A stretch of 64,000 nucleotides of DNA from Flagellimonas pacifica (GTDB taxonomy: Bacteria; Bacteroidota; Bacteroidia; Flavobacteriales; Flavobacteriaceae). A model generated the notes under the pieces. The model worked only from the letters and a program-made list of their open reading frames with translations. It did no database searches and was not told where the DNA came from. The DNA lies in NCBI RefSeq assembly GCF_900215465.1, contig NZ_OBEH01000006.1, forward strand, positions 1-64,000, written 5' to 3'. The position numbers and the translations under genes were made by a program. Below, in pieces: positions 36,180 through 44,638 of this stretch. Every line of letters starts with the position of its first letter. Within the stretch, counting starts at the first letter, position 1.

Positions 36180-36908
36180 CTATTTTACTTCTAACCGCTT
36201 TTCCAGTGCAATGGCTTTGGGGTGTAATATATTGTTTTCCAGATGAATATGGAGATGTAAGTCTTGTTCAAATTCGTCCAGTTTGGCATATAAAGCCTTA
36301 AAAGTATTGCAGGCTTCCGCTGGAGGAGTATAATTATTGGTCAGTTTTGCAATTTCTTTGAAGATATCTCCAGCATCCTCGTGTTCATGCTCCATCATCT
36401 GTATAGGATTGTTTACAGATCCAAATGGTGGGTGTATATTACCAATTGTATTCTCTTTTTCTGCCTTTACCAATTGTTTGATAAATGGAAACAAGACTTG
36501 TTCTTCCTTTTGAAGATGGGATAAAAGCTCATTGGCCACATTGTGAAACAGAATATTGACCTCAAGAACTTCTGGATAATGTTTTCCATGTACTTTGGCC
36601 ACTTTGTTGGCGTATTCAGATAATATGGGCAGGCTTTCATTAACATAAGTATGATGGACATTGATGATGTGGTCCACCAAAAAGTTGATGTCCCATTTAC
36701 CGTAGTCGTGAGCTCGGTCTACAATGTTGTCAACCTCCATAAGTTCTTTCTCCAAAAGCACTTGATCCACTTTATTTTTTTCGCAAGCTTTTTCCACGGA
36801 GATACCCCCTCCACAGCAAAAATCTATACCGTGTTTTTTAAATATATGTGCAGTTTTAATGTTCTCTGTGACAAAGTCTGCTACAGTTTTATCTTTTGTG
36901 ATTTCCAT
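36180..36908 (-). CDS. ric: iron-sulfur cluster repair di-iron protein Ric/ScdA
   Basis: The 242-residue product repairs Fe-S clusters damaged by NO or oxidants. The N-terminal DUF542 domain (ScdA_N) has HIFKKHGIDFCCGGG (C31-C32). A hemerythrin-like domain follows from about residue 80, with iron ligands in DHIINVHHTYV, HLQKEEQVLFP, EHEHEDAG and HIHLENNILHP. Length and order are typical. It is a monocistronic gene with a terminator after it. An FNR-type box and a 20-bp Rrf2-type box lie upstream with the same spacing as at norC. Confidence 0.94.
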   Translation of the reverse strand: MEITKDKTVADFVTENIKTAHIFKKHGIDFCCGGGISVEKACEKNKVDQVLLEKELMEVDNIVDRAHDYGKWDINFLVDHIINVHHTYVNESLPILSEYANKVAKVHGKHYPEVLEVNILFHNVANELLSHLQKEEQVLFPFIKQLVKAEKENTIGNIHPPFGSVNNPIQMMEHEHEDAGDIFKEIAKLTNNYTPPAEACNTFKALYAKLDEFEQDLHLHIHLENNILHPKAIALEKRLEVK

Positions 36909-36955
36909 AAACTGTTTTATTGAATTGTAATTTCTTGTTGTCTGCTAATGAAATA

Positions 36956-36975
36956 AAAAGATTCTTTTATCTTTT
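36956..36975 (-). promoter_or_regulatory. AAAAGAT-N6-ATCTTTT box upstream of ric
   Basis: A perfect inverted repeat of 7-bp arms with a 6-bp spacer, 48 bp before the ric start. Its centre lies 53 bp from that of the FNR-type box, exactly as at norC. It is the only fully symmetric member of the set. Confidence 0.55.
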
Positions 36976-37011
36976 ATTGTGCGAAGATAAACCCCAACCT
37001 TAGGCAGTAGT

Positions 37012-37025
37012 ATGATATTTGTCAT
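37012..37025 (-). promoter_or_regulatory. FNR/CRP-type box (ATGAY-N4-RTCAT) upstream of ric
   Basis: The plus strand reads ATGATATTTGTCAT, with one asymmetric position. A start 41.5 bp from its centre (about 36977) would be preceded by TATCTTCG (36989-36982, minus), close to the TAnnTTTG -7 element. Confidence 0.5.
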
Positions 37026-37097
37026 ATTTTAGAAACGATATGTAAGATTTGTTTTTGAAAACTTAACAAATAATGAAAAGGAAGAATAAACAGGTAT

Positions 37098-37136
37098 AAA
37101 AATAAAGGACTCCCACCAAAAAATGGAAGAAGTCCT
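37098..37136 (-). terminator. probable terminator after tRNA-Val(GAC)
   Basis: On the minus strand AGGACT pairs with AGTCCT around a 19-base loop and is followed by TTATTTTT. It begins 7 bp after the tRNA. Confidence 0.6.
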
Positions 37137-37142
37137 GTTGCG

Positions 37143-37217
37143 TGGGATATACTGGATTCGAACCAGTGACCTCTGCCCTGTCAAGGCAGCGCTCTAAACC
37201 AACTGAGCTAATATCCC
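37143..37217 (-). tRNA. tRNA-Val (anticodon GAC)
   Basis: Read on the minus strand: acceptor GGGATAT with ATATCCC, D arm GCTC...GAGC, anticodon stem CTGCC with GGCAG around TTGACAG, and T arm ACTGG TTCGAAT CCAGT. Anticodon GAC reads valine codons. CCA is not encoded. The gene lies 31 bp after the queD-like gene on the same strand. Confidence 0.95.
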
Positions 37218-37248
37218 TTTAAAAAGGGAGTGCAATATCGTAAAATTG

Positions 37249-37659
37249 TTACCAATCACCATACTCTGCTGAATTCTTTTTTGTTTCGTAGAGCGTAATG
37301 TGGAGTAATTGGTCTTTTTCCAATTTAGGTTTTAAAATATCATAGATAACTTTCACAAAATGTTCCGTAGAAGGAAGCAAATTTTCAAATTCAGGACAAT
37401 CTTCGTTTAAGTTCTTATGATCAAATCGATCTTCAATTTCTTTTTGTATGAGGTTGCCTAAGACGGCTAAATCCATAACAAATCCTGTATCCGGATTAAC
37501 GTTTCCTCTAATTCTAACCTCTAGGTCAAAGTTATGACCGTGGTAGTTGGGACTATTGCATTTTCCAAAAACCTCAATGTTCTTTTCTTGGCTCCATTTA
37601 GGGTTATGAAGTCTATGGGCTGCATTAAAGTGGGCTTTTCTACAAATGGTGGCAATCAT
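37249..37659 (-). CDS. queD: 6-pyruvoyl-tetrahydropterin synthase / QueD family protein
   Basis: The 136-residue product belongs to the PTPS/QueD family, which makes 6-carboxytetrahydropterin (queuosine precursor) or 6-pyruvoyltetrahydropterin from dihydroneopterin triphosphate. Zinc ligands are in FNAAHRL and NYHGHN, with the CNSPNYHGH catalytic Cys, and a Glu near the C-terminus (LYETKKN). The length is typical. The exact reaction cannot be told apart from sequence; QueD is the more usual role in Flavobacteria. The gene stands alone. Confidence 0.9.
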   Translation of the reverse strand: MIATICRKAHFNAAHRLHNPKWSQEKNIEVFGKCNSPNYHGHNFDLEVRIRGNVNPDTGFVMDLAVLGNLIQKEIEDRFDHKNLNEDCPEFENLLPSTEHFVKVIYDILKPKLEKDQLLHITLYETKKNSAEYGDW

Positions 37660-37766
37660 TGGATTGAAATTTGGTCAAAGATACTTTTTAATACAGGATT
37701 GAACTAAAAATGAAAGGAGCTGCGGCCTAAGCCAACAGCTCCTTAAATCAATTGAAAAAAGTCTAG

Positions 37767-39329
37767 TTAGTTAAAAGTTGGGATGTTTGTATCATCTGTT
37801 CTTGCAGGTGCTGCTGCTATATTATAATGCGGCACTACTCCAGTTGGATCTGCACTTACCCCTCCCAGAGTGTACAGTTCTTCTTCCAATACCTCAAGCT
37901 CGGTAGCCGGAACTGGAAAATGTCTGAAGGTACCCACCTGCAATTCATTGATTCTTCTTCTATCGAAGAAACCACTTCCTACCGCCGTATTGTATAGCTC
38001 AATATAACGTTCGTAAAAAATGGCATCCAATATTTCTTGTTGAGACGCTCCACCTGCCAATGGAGTCAATTCCCCTCGTGTTACCCTGGATCCTGCGTTA
38101 ACATCATCAACAGCGGTTGCATCATTCAATCGTGCCTTTGCTTCAGCCAAAAGCAGCCTGTTATCTTCTAGCATGAATGTTTTTATCTGTTTGGCATCAG
38201 CTCCATCTGAAAAACCTTCATCATATAGATTACGAGTATGAAAATAATGTGAGTAATGGAATCTTCCTCTTTCTGCTCTAAAAAGAATATCAGACCTAAA
38301 TTCGAAATCCTTACCAGTACCCACTCTTGCATCAGGAGTTGTCATTTCTGGATTATCTAAAGTAGAACCTGAAGTGGCTGGAAAGAATGCTGGTTGACTT
38401 GGATCTAATAAGTTCACGATTCTCATATCCAATCTACCGCCAAAAGCTCCAAAACCATTAGGGGAATCCATTAGCACATTTGCGTTGTTCCACCAGCTAA
38501 TACCATTATCCCCAGTTGGCCCAAAGTCTTCGGTTATTCCATTTTCAGCATAGGTTTTAATGGTATTCCAATCAATGGCATTTGTTTCACCTTGGTTTCT
38601 TGCCGACTGGACTATAAATCTAGCTTTGTATGAGTTACATAGCTTAATCAACTCGTCCTGTGGAAGGGAAACGCCATTTATAACCGTATTTGGAATTTCA
38701 AATGAGTTGGCATTTGCTATGGCGATGGCTGCATCCAAATCACTGATAGCTTGAGTTATTAACTCACTATAGGTTACAAACGGTAATTTTTGAGATATGT
38801 CCGTATTCTCATCTACAAGGAACCCTTTTTCAAACAAAAGGCCTAAATAACCATAGGAGAAACCTCTTAACAGATATGCAGAGGCCAAAACCATGGGGGT
38901 GTTATCTACACCGCCTGCAATCCAGGTAATCCCATTATTGGTAATTGCATTTATAACATCATTAGCTGAAGAAACAGCTGCATAATTTCCTTGCCAAGGT
39001 TGTTCAAGTACAGCGGAATCTGCCCACGAAGCTGCATTTAAAATTGGATTTCTTGGTTCATTGGACAAAACCCTCATACCAAAGTTACCCCAAGAGCAAG
39101 TAGCAATATCACCTGCAACGGCAACAGCTGGGTAAAGGTCCCTGTTATTTGCCTGCCACCAGGTCACAAAACCTCCGCTAACTATACCGATCAAATCAGT
39201 TCCGTTGGCCAATACTTGTGATCTATCTGGATTATTCTGATTTATTACATTATCTATTTCCTTGGTGCATGAAAAGGAGAAGATCAAAAGACCAAGAAGT
39301 AGAACTTTATTTAGAATTAATCTTTTCAT
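37767..39329 (-). CDS. SusD/RagB-family glycan-binding lipoprotein
   Basis: The 520-residue product is the surface glycan-binding partner of the adjacent SusC transporter. It has a lipoprotein signal ending in FSC at about residue 21. Helical TPR-like segments follow, including the ASAYLLRGFSYGYLGLLFEKGFLV region and LLAEAKARLN. The C-terminal part has the usual IFYERYIELYNTAVGSGFFDRRR motif. It follows the SusC gene by 10 bp on the same strand. The nearby fucosidases suggest a fucose-containing ligand, by inference. Confidence 0.93.
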   Translation of the reverse strand: MKRLILNKVLLLGLLIFSFSCTKEIDNVINQNNPDRSQVLANGTDLIGIVSGGFVTWWQANNRDLYPAVAVAGDIATCSWGNFGMRVLSNEPRNPILNAASWADSAVLEQPWQGNYAAVSSANDVINAITNNGITWIAGGVDNTPMVLASAYLLRGFSYGYLGLLFEKGFLVDENTDISQKLPFVTYSELITQAISDLDAAIAIANANSFEIPNTVINGVSLPQDELIKLCNSYKARFIVQSARNQGETNAIDWNTIKTYAENGITEDFGPTGDNGISWWNNANVLMDSPNGFGAFGGRLDMRIVNLLDPSQPAFFPATSGSTLDNPEMTTPDARVGTGKDFEFRSDILFRAERGRFHYSHYFHTRNLYDEGFSDGADAKQIKTFMLEDNRLLLAEAKARLNDATAVDDVNAGSRVTRGELTPLAGGASQQEILDAIFYERYIELYNTAVGSGFFDRRRINELQVGTFRHFPVPATELEVLEEELYTLGGVSADPTGVVPHYNIAAAPARTDDTNIPTFN

Positions 39330-39339
39330 TTTATTTTTT

Positions 39340-42300
39340 TTAGAATGTTAATTGTACAGAGAAACTATACGTTTTTGTGGTAGGATAAGGAAAGTTGTCA
39401 ACCTTAAAAATGTTGGGATCTCCACCTGGTGTATTGGGATCGTTACCAATTCCATCGGTATCCCTAGTGGTCAAATTCGCTCTATTGGATTCTGATTGGT
39501 GGGTTATTTCTGGGTCAAAACCAGAATAATTAGTAAAGGTTAGCAGGTTTCTACCAACAAAACCAAACTTCATGGTATCAATAAAATTGGCCACACTACC
39601 TAAAGATTCGCCCTTTAAGGTGTAATAGAGTGATAATTCTCTTAGTTTGACAAAAGAACCATCTTCTACGAAAGCTGAACTTGGTAGATTAACATTGTAC
39701 AAGCCCTGATAAAAATTGTAGGGTAATCCACTTGTTATATCTGTGTGCCTTCCATCTCTATAAAGCCATTGTTTAGTTTTATTATAGATGTCGCCGCCTT
39801 GTTTCCAATCGAACAGAGCATAAAGGGAAACATTTTTATAGTTAAAAGTAGTGTTGATACCCATTCTGAAATCCGGAGTTATGTCTCCTATGACAAAGAA
39901 CTCATTTCCAGAGGCATCGGCTCTTCTAACTGGCGTTTCACCTGTAGCTTGATCAACGACAAATCCAGCGCTGTTTACCACAAAATCACTTGCGTTCGAT
40001 CCTGCTGGTAAATCAGAGAGGCTTGTTATGAAGTCGTTACCATACATAACTCCAAAGTTCTGACCTTCTTCAATTCTAAAAAGCGTGGTTTCTTGGGTAC
40101 CGGGACCTGTCAAGTAAGCTGGAACATCCAGTTGGCTAACTTTTTGTTCGGATTTATCCCAAACAATTCCCAAATCCCATGATACATTATCACTTTTTAT
40201 GATATTGGCATTTAAAGATGCTTCATACGTGGTTGCATCAATTTCCCCTGCATTTCTCCATTGAGCGCTAAATCCAGCAGCAGCTGACAATGGCACTCTA
40301 AGAATTTGATCTTCTGTTTTTGCTTTTACATAGTTAAACTCAAATGAGAAACGATCAAGGAAATTCATATTCAAACCTAATTCAAGCTCCCCTGTTTTAG
40401 CAGGTCTTAAATCATTATTACCAATTGTGGCCCTTGTTGGGGAACCATTTCTAAGTAAAAATGTCTCAAAGCGCATTTCATAGCTAGGTCTGATACCTGC
40501 AGTACCATAAGAAGCTCTTAGCTTTAATTCTTGCACACCTGGAATTTGGATATCCTCCGTTACACGATAGGCCAAACTTGTTCTAAAGTAGTTTGCCCAT
40601 CTAGTATTGGGGCCAAAGAGTGAAGAACCTTCCCGTCTGGCAACACCACTGAAGATATATTTGTCTTTGTAATCAAAATCGGCAATTACAAAGTAACTAT
40701 CAGTTAAGATTTCTTGCGCTTGGGATGAAACTGAAGGAGAATCTGTAATGTTGTCCAATGAGCGTATACCGGAAACGGCTAGATTGTACCCTTCCGAGTT
40801 GTTGAATTCACTTTCATATCTTTCATGAAGATAACTAAAACGTAAAGCTAAGTTATAATCAGAATCTACGGAGAAAGGTGAAAACAACGCATTGAACCTC
40901 GTGTTCTGAGCTCTACCATTAAAATTGGAACGTTGAATAAAGCCTATGTTTTGTGCCTGGCCATCTGGATCATCGGACAGATATCCTTTTGGAATGTAAT
41001 CTTGAAAGGTGTTGTTCTCAAAATCATAGGAATATGAACCGTTAAGCTTTAACCATGGAGTAACCCTATAATCAAGTGCAACGTTACCCAAAACCCTATT
41101 TCTTTTCTCCGACTTATCATTATTTGCCAATGTATAAAGCGGATTCTTTATGTTGGGATCAAATGTATTGCTGTCAAAATTATAAGGACTTCCGTCTTCT
41201 TCGTTTACAGCATTCCAATCATAAATGGGCTCGGTTATCAAGGCGGGAAACAAAATACCAACTGTTGTTCCTGAATTAATTGCTGCATCTCTATTGGAAT
41301 TACTATAGAAAAGAGAAGTTTTAACACTGATTTTGTCCGAAAGATTGTTGTCCAGATTCAATCTGAAGTTGTCTCTTCTGTAATCATCTACTAAAACATA
41401 TATTCCCTCATCTTGAAGTCTTTGGTAAGAAAAAAGATACCTGGTCTTTTCATCCCCACCTGATATAGATGCATAATGTGTGTTGAACACTCCTGTTGTA
41501 AATATTTCGTCTTGATAATTAAAAATGTTACCGATAGGATATCGATTGTCACTCAATCCGTCATCATCAACTTCACGAGATCCACTCGTAAGGTCAAATG
41601 CAGAACCATCTGCTGTAAGTTTGAACCTATGCGTGGTGGCCAAATCATACTTGCTGGTTATTTCTTTTACTCCAAGTTCACTTCTGTAGGTAACATTGAT
41701 TTTGTTGTTTCCTTTTCCTCTTTTTGTGAAAATTTGGATTACCCCGTTTGCAGCTCGGGAACCATAAAGGGAGGCTCCTGCAGCTCCTTTTGCAATCTCA
41801 ATTCTGTCAATGTCCTCGGTGTTGATATCTGCCAATCCTCCTTCAAGAATTACACCATCAACAATTACCAGTGGATCCTGGCCTGTAGAAAGCGAGTTTG
41901 CGGTTCTTAACTGTATTGATACATTACTACCGGGTTGACCACCTGGTGAAGAAATTGATACACCGGAAACCTTACCTTGTAATGCAGCAGCGGCCGATGT
42001 TGCAGGAACATTTTCCAGCAACTCATTTTTTACTTGCCCGAGTGCAAAACTCAGTTCTTTTAAGGATTTTCCAGAGGCACTACCTGTCACTACCACTTCT
42101 TCTAGTGCTTGGGCATCTTCCTCCATTTGTACATTGATTACATTTTGGGCACCTACTTCCCTTTGGGTTGTTCTTTGTCCTAAATAGGTAAAAACCAATG
42201 TCTGTCCAATGCTAGCTGTAATGGCATAGTTGCCATCAAAATCAGATTGGGTTCCATTGGCCGTACCTTGTACAATAATGTTGACCCCTGGCAATGGTGT

Positions 42301-42408
42301 TCCAGTTTGATCAAGAATTGTTCCTGTGATTGTTTTTTCTTGAGACTGAACAGATGCTATGGATAATAGCACAAAAACAAGCGTCCCAAATAGCTTCTTT
42401 ACTTTCAT
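39340..42408 (-). CDS. SusC/RagA-family TonB-dependent outer-membrane transporter
   Basis: The 1022-residue product imports oligosaccharides across the outer membrane with the SusD lipoprotein. It has a signal peptide (about 1-22). A carboxypeptidase-regulatory-like domain (residues 25-100, with the GTPLPGVNIIVQGT motif) is followed by a plug domain (about 105-230, ending RIEIAKGAAGASLYGSRAANGVIQIFTK). A 22-stranded barrel fills the rest and ends with YSFSVQLTF. No anti-sigma-interacting N-terminal extension is present, so it is not a FecA-type signal transducer. Energy would come from ExbBD-TonB. Confidence 0.95.
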   Translation of the reverse strand: MKVKKLFGTLVFVLLSIASVQSQEKTITGTILDQTGTPLPGVNIIVQGTANGTQSDFDGNYAITASIGQTLVFTYLGQRTTQREVGAQNVINVQMEEDAQALEEVVVTGSASGKSLKELSFALGQVKNELLENVPATSAAAALQGKVSGVSISSPGGQPGSNVSIQLRTANSLSTGQDPLVIVDGVILEGGLADINTEDIDRIEIAKGAAGASLYGSRAANGVIQIFTKRGKGNNKINVTYRSELGVKEITSKYDLATTHRFKLTADGSAFDLTSGSREVDDDGLSDNRYPIGNIFNYQDEIFTTGVFNTHYASISGGDEKTRYLFSYQRLQDEGIYVLVDDYRRDNFRLNLDNNLSDKISVKTSLFYSNSNRDAAINSGTTVGILFPALITEPIYDWNAVNEEDGSPYNFDSNTFDPNIKNPLYTLANNDKSEKRNRVLGNVALDYRVTPWLKLNGSYSYDFENNTFQDYIPKGYLSDDPDGQAQNIGFIQRSNFNGRAQNTRFNALFSPFSVDSDYNLALRFSYLHERYESEFNNSEGYNLAVSGIRSLDNITDSPSVSSQAQEILTDSYFVIADFDYKDKYIFSGVARREGSSLFGPNTRWANYFRTSLAYRVTEDIQIPGVQELKLRASYGTAGIRPSYEMRFETFLLRNGSPTRATIGNNDLRPAKTGELELGLNMNFLDRFSFEFNYVKAKTEDQILRVPLSAAAGFSAQWRNAGEIDATTYEASLNANIIKSDNVSWDLGIVWDKSEQKVSQLDVPAYLTGPGTQETTLFRIEEGQNFGVMYGNDFITSLSDLPAGSNASDFVVNSAGFVVDQATGETPVRRADASGNEFFVIGDITPDFRMGINTTFNYKNVSLYALFDWKQGGDIYNKTKQWLYRDGRHTDITSGLPYNFYQGLYNVNLPSSAFVEDGSFVKLRELSLYYTLKGESLGSVANFIDTMKFGFVGRNLLTFTNYSGFDPEITHQSESNRANLTTRDTDGIGNDPNTPGGDPNIFKVDNFPYPTTKTYSFSVQLTF

Positions 42409-42874
42409 AGAGTTAAAAGTTTTGTTATTAATTGTGAGTTAGCGCAACTGAGAAAGGTAGGCGGGAGGGTATATGATAGCTAATTCAAATAATACTCCCT
42501 GAACTAAAACAAAACTTAATGGAAAGTCTCTAATTTATTAAGGTAGTAAGACCTCTCACCGCCTTACCTTTACAATTGCAATAGCAAAACAATTGTAATG
42601 TTGCGTGCAAAGGGTACTTCTAAAACGGGACGCACCTGAAAATAATTCCAGCCCAACGGGAAGAACTCTTTTTAACAAAAAATTATGGAGTCATAGGGAA
42701 TAAAAGGTTTCTTAAAATTTAACAGGTACTTGTTTTTGGAGTTACTTAATCTGCTTGTAAAACAATGCAAATACTGGTTAATCTTGTAAGATAATAAGAA
42801 AGTGAATGGGGAAAGATGGGTAAGGTTCGCTGAGGTTATAAAAAGAACACTTTTTTAGGCAAGAATGATTTTCC
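42409..42874. other. intergenic region upstream of susC
   Basis: About 465 bp before susC, tail-on to the small AraC gene. It must hold the susCD promoter. The stretch near 42579-42610 has two similar ACAATTG segments about 14 bp apart (ACAATTGC and ACAATTGT). I saw no full promoter, RNA gene or ORF I can support. Confidence 0.4.
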
Positions 42875-43324
42875 TTATGAAGCGTACATTGAAAGGTTTC
42901 TGTAATCATTCGGACTTAGCCCGGTTTCTTTTTTAAAAGCACTATAAAAACTAGTCTTACTATTAAACCCAACTTCATACATTATAGCCTTTACACTAAG
43001 AAATGGTTGGGAAATCAACAAGTGTTTGGCTTCTTGTATTCTATAATGATTTAATAGGGAATAAAAATTCTTTTGGAGGTATTCATTGATTACTTGGGAA
43101 ACTTTATATCTATCTTCAGCTATATGTTCCGAAAGATCATTTAAGCCTATTACATTGTTCTTATAAAGTTTATCATGCTCAAAGGCCCGTTTAATTTTCT
43201 CTTTTATTTCAGAGGCTTCTCTTAGCGTTAATCCAGACTTTAAATATTTAGATGACAAAACCATCTCTTGCTCCTTGGAGCGAGTACTATGAATTGAAAA
43301 AAAATGTTGTATTAACCTCTTCAT
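42875..43324 (-). CDS. small AraC-type DNA-binding protein
   Basis: The 149-residue product is little more than an AraC/XylS DNA-binding domain (about residues 50-145) with two helix-turn-helix units, the second ending in FNSKTSFYSAFKKETGLSPNDYR. It lacks a sensor domain. A stop codon directly precedes the ATG in frame, so either it is a natural minimal regulator or the remnant of a larger AraC sensor; no upstream sensor remnant was recognised. It is divergent from the full-length AraC gene and lies next to susC. Confidence 0.82.
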   Translation of the reverse strand: MKRLIQHFFSIHSTRSKEQEMVLSSKYLKSGLTLREASEIKEKIKRAFEHDKLYKNNVIGLNDLSEHIAEDRYKVSQVINEYLQKNFYSLLNHYRIQEAKHLLISQPFLSVKAIMYEVGFNSKTSFYSAFKKETGLSPNDYRNLSMYAS

Positions 43325-43394
43325 CTATTTATAGTAAGAAATCATATGTTAAAGTACATTGAAAGACCCTAATTCAAGGTTTTGCCGATAAGGA

Positions 43395-43427
43395 TTTACG
43401 TAAAATATCATCGGGAATGTTTACGTA
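43395..43427. repeat. direct repeat TTTACGTA (two copies, 25 bp apart)
   Basis: TTTACGTA occurs at 43395-43402 and 43420-43427 in the divergent region between the two AraC genes. It may be an operator; no other evidence. Confidence 0.35.
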
Positions 43428-43500
43428 TTAAGTAACTCTACTAAAGCTGAAGCATTTGCTTGAATGAGCTAAAACTCTCGCGGCTTTTTCAATTACATCA

Positions 43501-43556
43501 GTACTTTTTTTGCTGTAATTGATACTTTTTATTGAATAAGTACATTTTTTGCACGA
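43501..43556 (+). promoter_or_regulatory. three TAC-TTTTTTTGC-like direct repeats upstream of the AraC gene
   Basis: GTACTTTTTTTGC (43501), GATACTTTTTATTG (43521) and AGTACATTTTTTGCAC (about 43539) repeat at spacings of 21 and 18 bp (TAC at 43502, 43523 and 43541). The last copy overlaps the TTG of the predicted promoter. AraC-type activators typically bind tandem half-sites about 21 bp apart, so these are candidate binding sites for the AraC protein at 43661. Confidence 0.5.
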
Positions 43557-43580
43557 AAAATGAAATATTATATATCTTTA
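43549..43580 (+). promoter_or_regulatory. possible promoter of the AraC sensor gene
   Basis: TTG (43549-43551), a 21-bp spacer and TATCTTTA (43573-43580) resemble the Bacteroidota promoter, with one -7 mismatch. The coding start is about 80 bp downstream. Confidence 0.4.
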
Positions 43581-43660
43581 AAACAAAAACTTGACTCACC
43601 ACAGCTTATCAACAATGATGAGTAGTGAAAAATTATGGTTAAAATCAAAATGGGTTAATA

Positions 43661-44533
43661 ATGAAACTTCACTTACTAAATAGAAGCAATATCAATGGGT
43701 CTTCATTTTCTGTTTCAAATAATATGTATCCCTACTTTTTAAAAGTTTGGCATTATCACCCCGAATTGGAGTTGGTCTTAACCGAAAAAAGTAACGGTAT
43801 GCGATTTGTTGGTGACAGTATTCAAAAGTTTGAAGCTGGTGATATAGTTTTGCTGGGTAAGAACCTACCACATATGTGGTTGAACAGTGAGCGTTATTTT
43901 AAGGATAATGTGCCTGATGCCGCTCATGCTATTGCTATTCATTTTAGGGAAGATTTTCTAGGAGATAAATTTTTTGAGGTTCCCGAATTTGGTCCGATCA
44001 ATGAGCTTTTAAAGAGGGCGGTAAGAGGTGTTAATTTTAAAAATGTTGACTCTAAGATAATCGAATCGTTTAGGAGTATGTTAGATTTGCAGCCATTTGA
44101 ACGAGCCATAGCCCTGATTCAATTATTGAATGTATTATCCAAGCACCAAGATTATCAACTTTTATCCAGCATAGGATATTTGGATAACTTTATGGATGCC
44201 CAAAACAAACGTTTGCATCAAATCTATAAATACGTGTTCGATAATTTTAAAGGAGAAATAAATGCAAGTCAAGTAGCTAAGGCTATAGGCATGAATTCTT
44301 CTGCATTTAGCCGGTTTTTTAAAAAGACGCACAGACAATCCTTTACCAAGTACTTAAATGAGATAAGGGTTGGTTATGCTTGTAAGCTTTTACTGGAAAG
44401 TGAGAATAAGATTACAGCTGTGGCCTATGAATCGGGCTTCAGTAATATTTCCAATTTTAATAGGCAATTTAGGGTCGTAAAGAATATGTCTCCCTCAGAA
44501 TATATTAAATTTCATACAGAAAAAGGAAAATAA
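43661..44533 (+). CDS. AraC-family regulator with cupin sensor domain
   Basis: The 290-residue product has an N-terminal cupin-like sensor (HYHPELELVLTEKSNG and FEAGDIVLLGKNLPHMW) and a C-terminal AraC DNA-binding domain (about 190-285, ending NISNFNRQFRVVKNMSPSEYIKF). Members of this type control sugar use. The gene sits upstream of, and in line with, the fucose operon and opposite to the small AraC gene, so it is the natural candidate for operon activator with a fucose-derived ligand (inference). Confidence 0.93.
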   Translation: MKLHLLNRSNINGSSFSVSNNMYPYFLKVWHYHPELELVLTEKSNGMRFVGDSIQKFEAGDIVLLGKNLPHMWLNSERYFKDNVPDAAHAIAIHFREDFLGDKFFEVPEFGPINELLKRAVRGVNFKNVDSKIIESFRSMLDLQPFERAIALIQLLNVLSKHQDYQLLSSIGYLDNFMDAQNKRLHQIYKYVFDNFKGEINASQVAKAIGMNSSAFSRFFKKTHRQSFTKYLNEIRVGYACKLLLESENKITAVAYESGFSNISNFNRQFRVVKNMSPSEYIKFHTEKGK

Positions 44534-44581
44534 TGTTGGAGGAGGCAAATAAAATATCACTTTTAGTCATTTTTGAGGTGG

Positions 44582-44609
44582 TTGGAGCTATGATCTTGGT
44601 GTAGTTTTG
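44582..44609 (+). promoter_or_regulatory. promoter of the fucose catabolic operon
   Basis: TTG (44582-44584), a 17-bp spacer and TAGTTTTG (44602-44609) match the Bacteroidota -33/-7 consensus (TAnnTTTG) exactly. The fucD start lies 30 bp downstream. This is the only clear promoter I see before the long operon. Confidence 0.65.
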
Positions 44610-44638
44610 ATTTTTTAACCAACTTTTTAGTCTACAAT

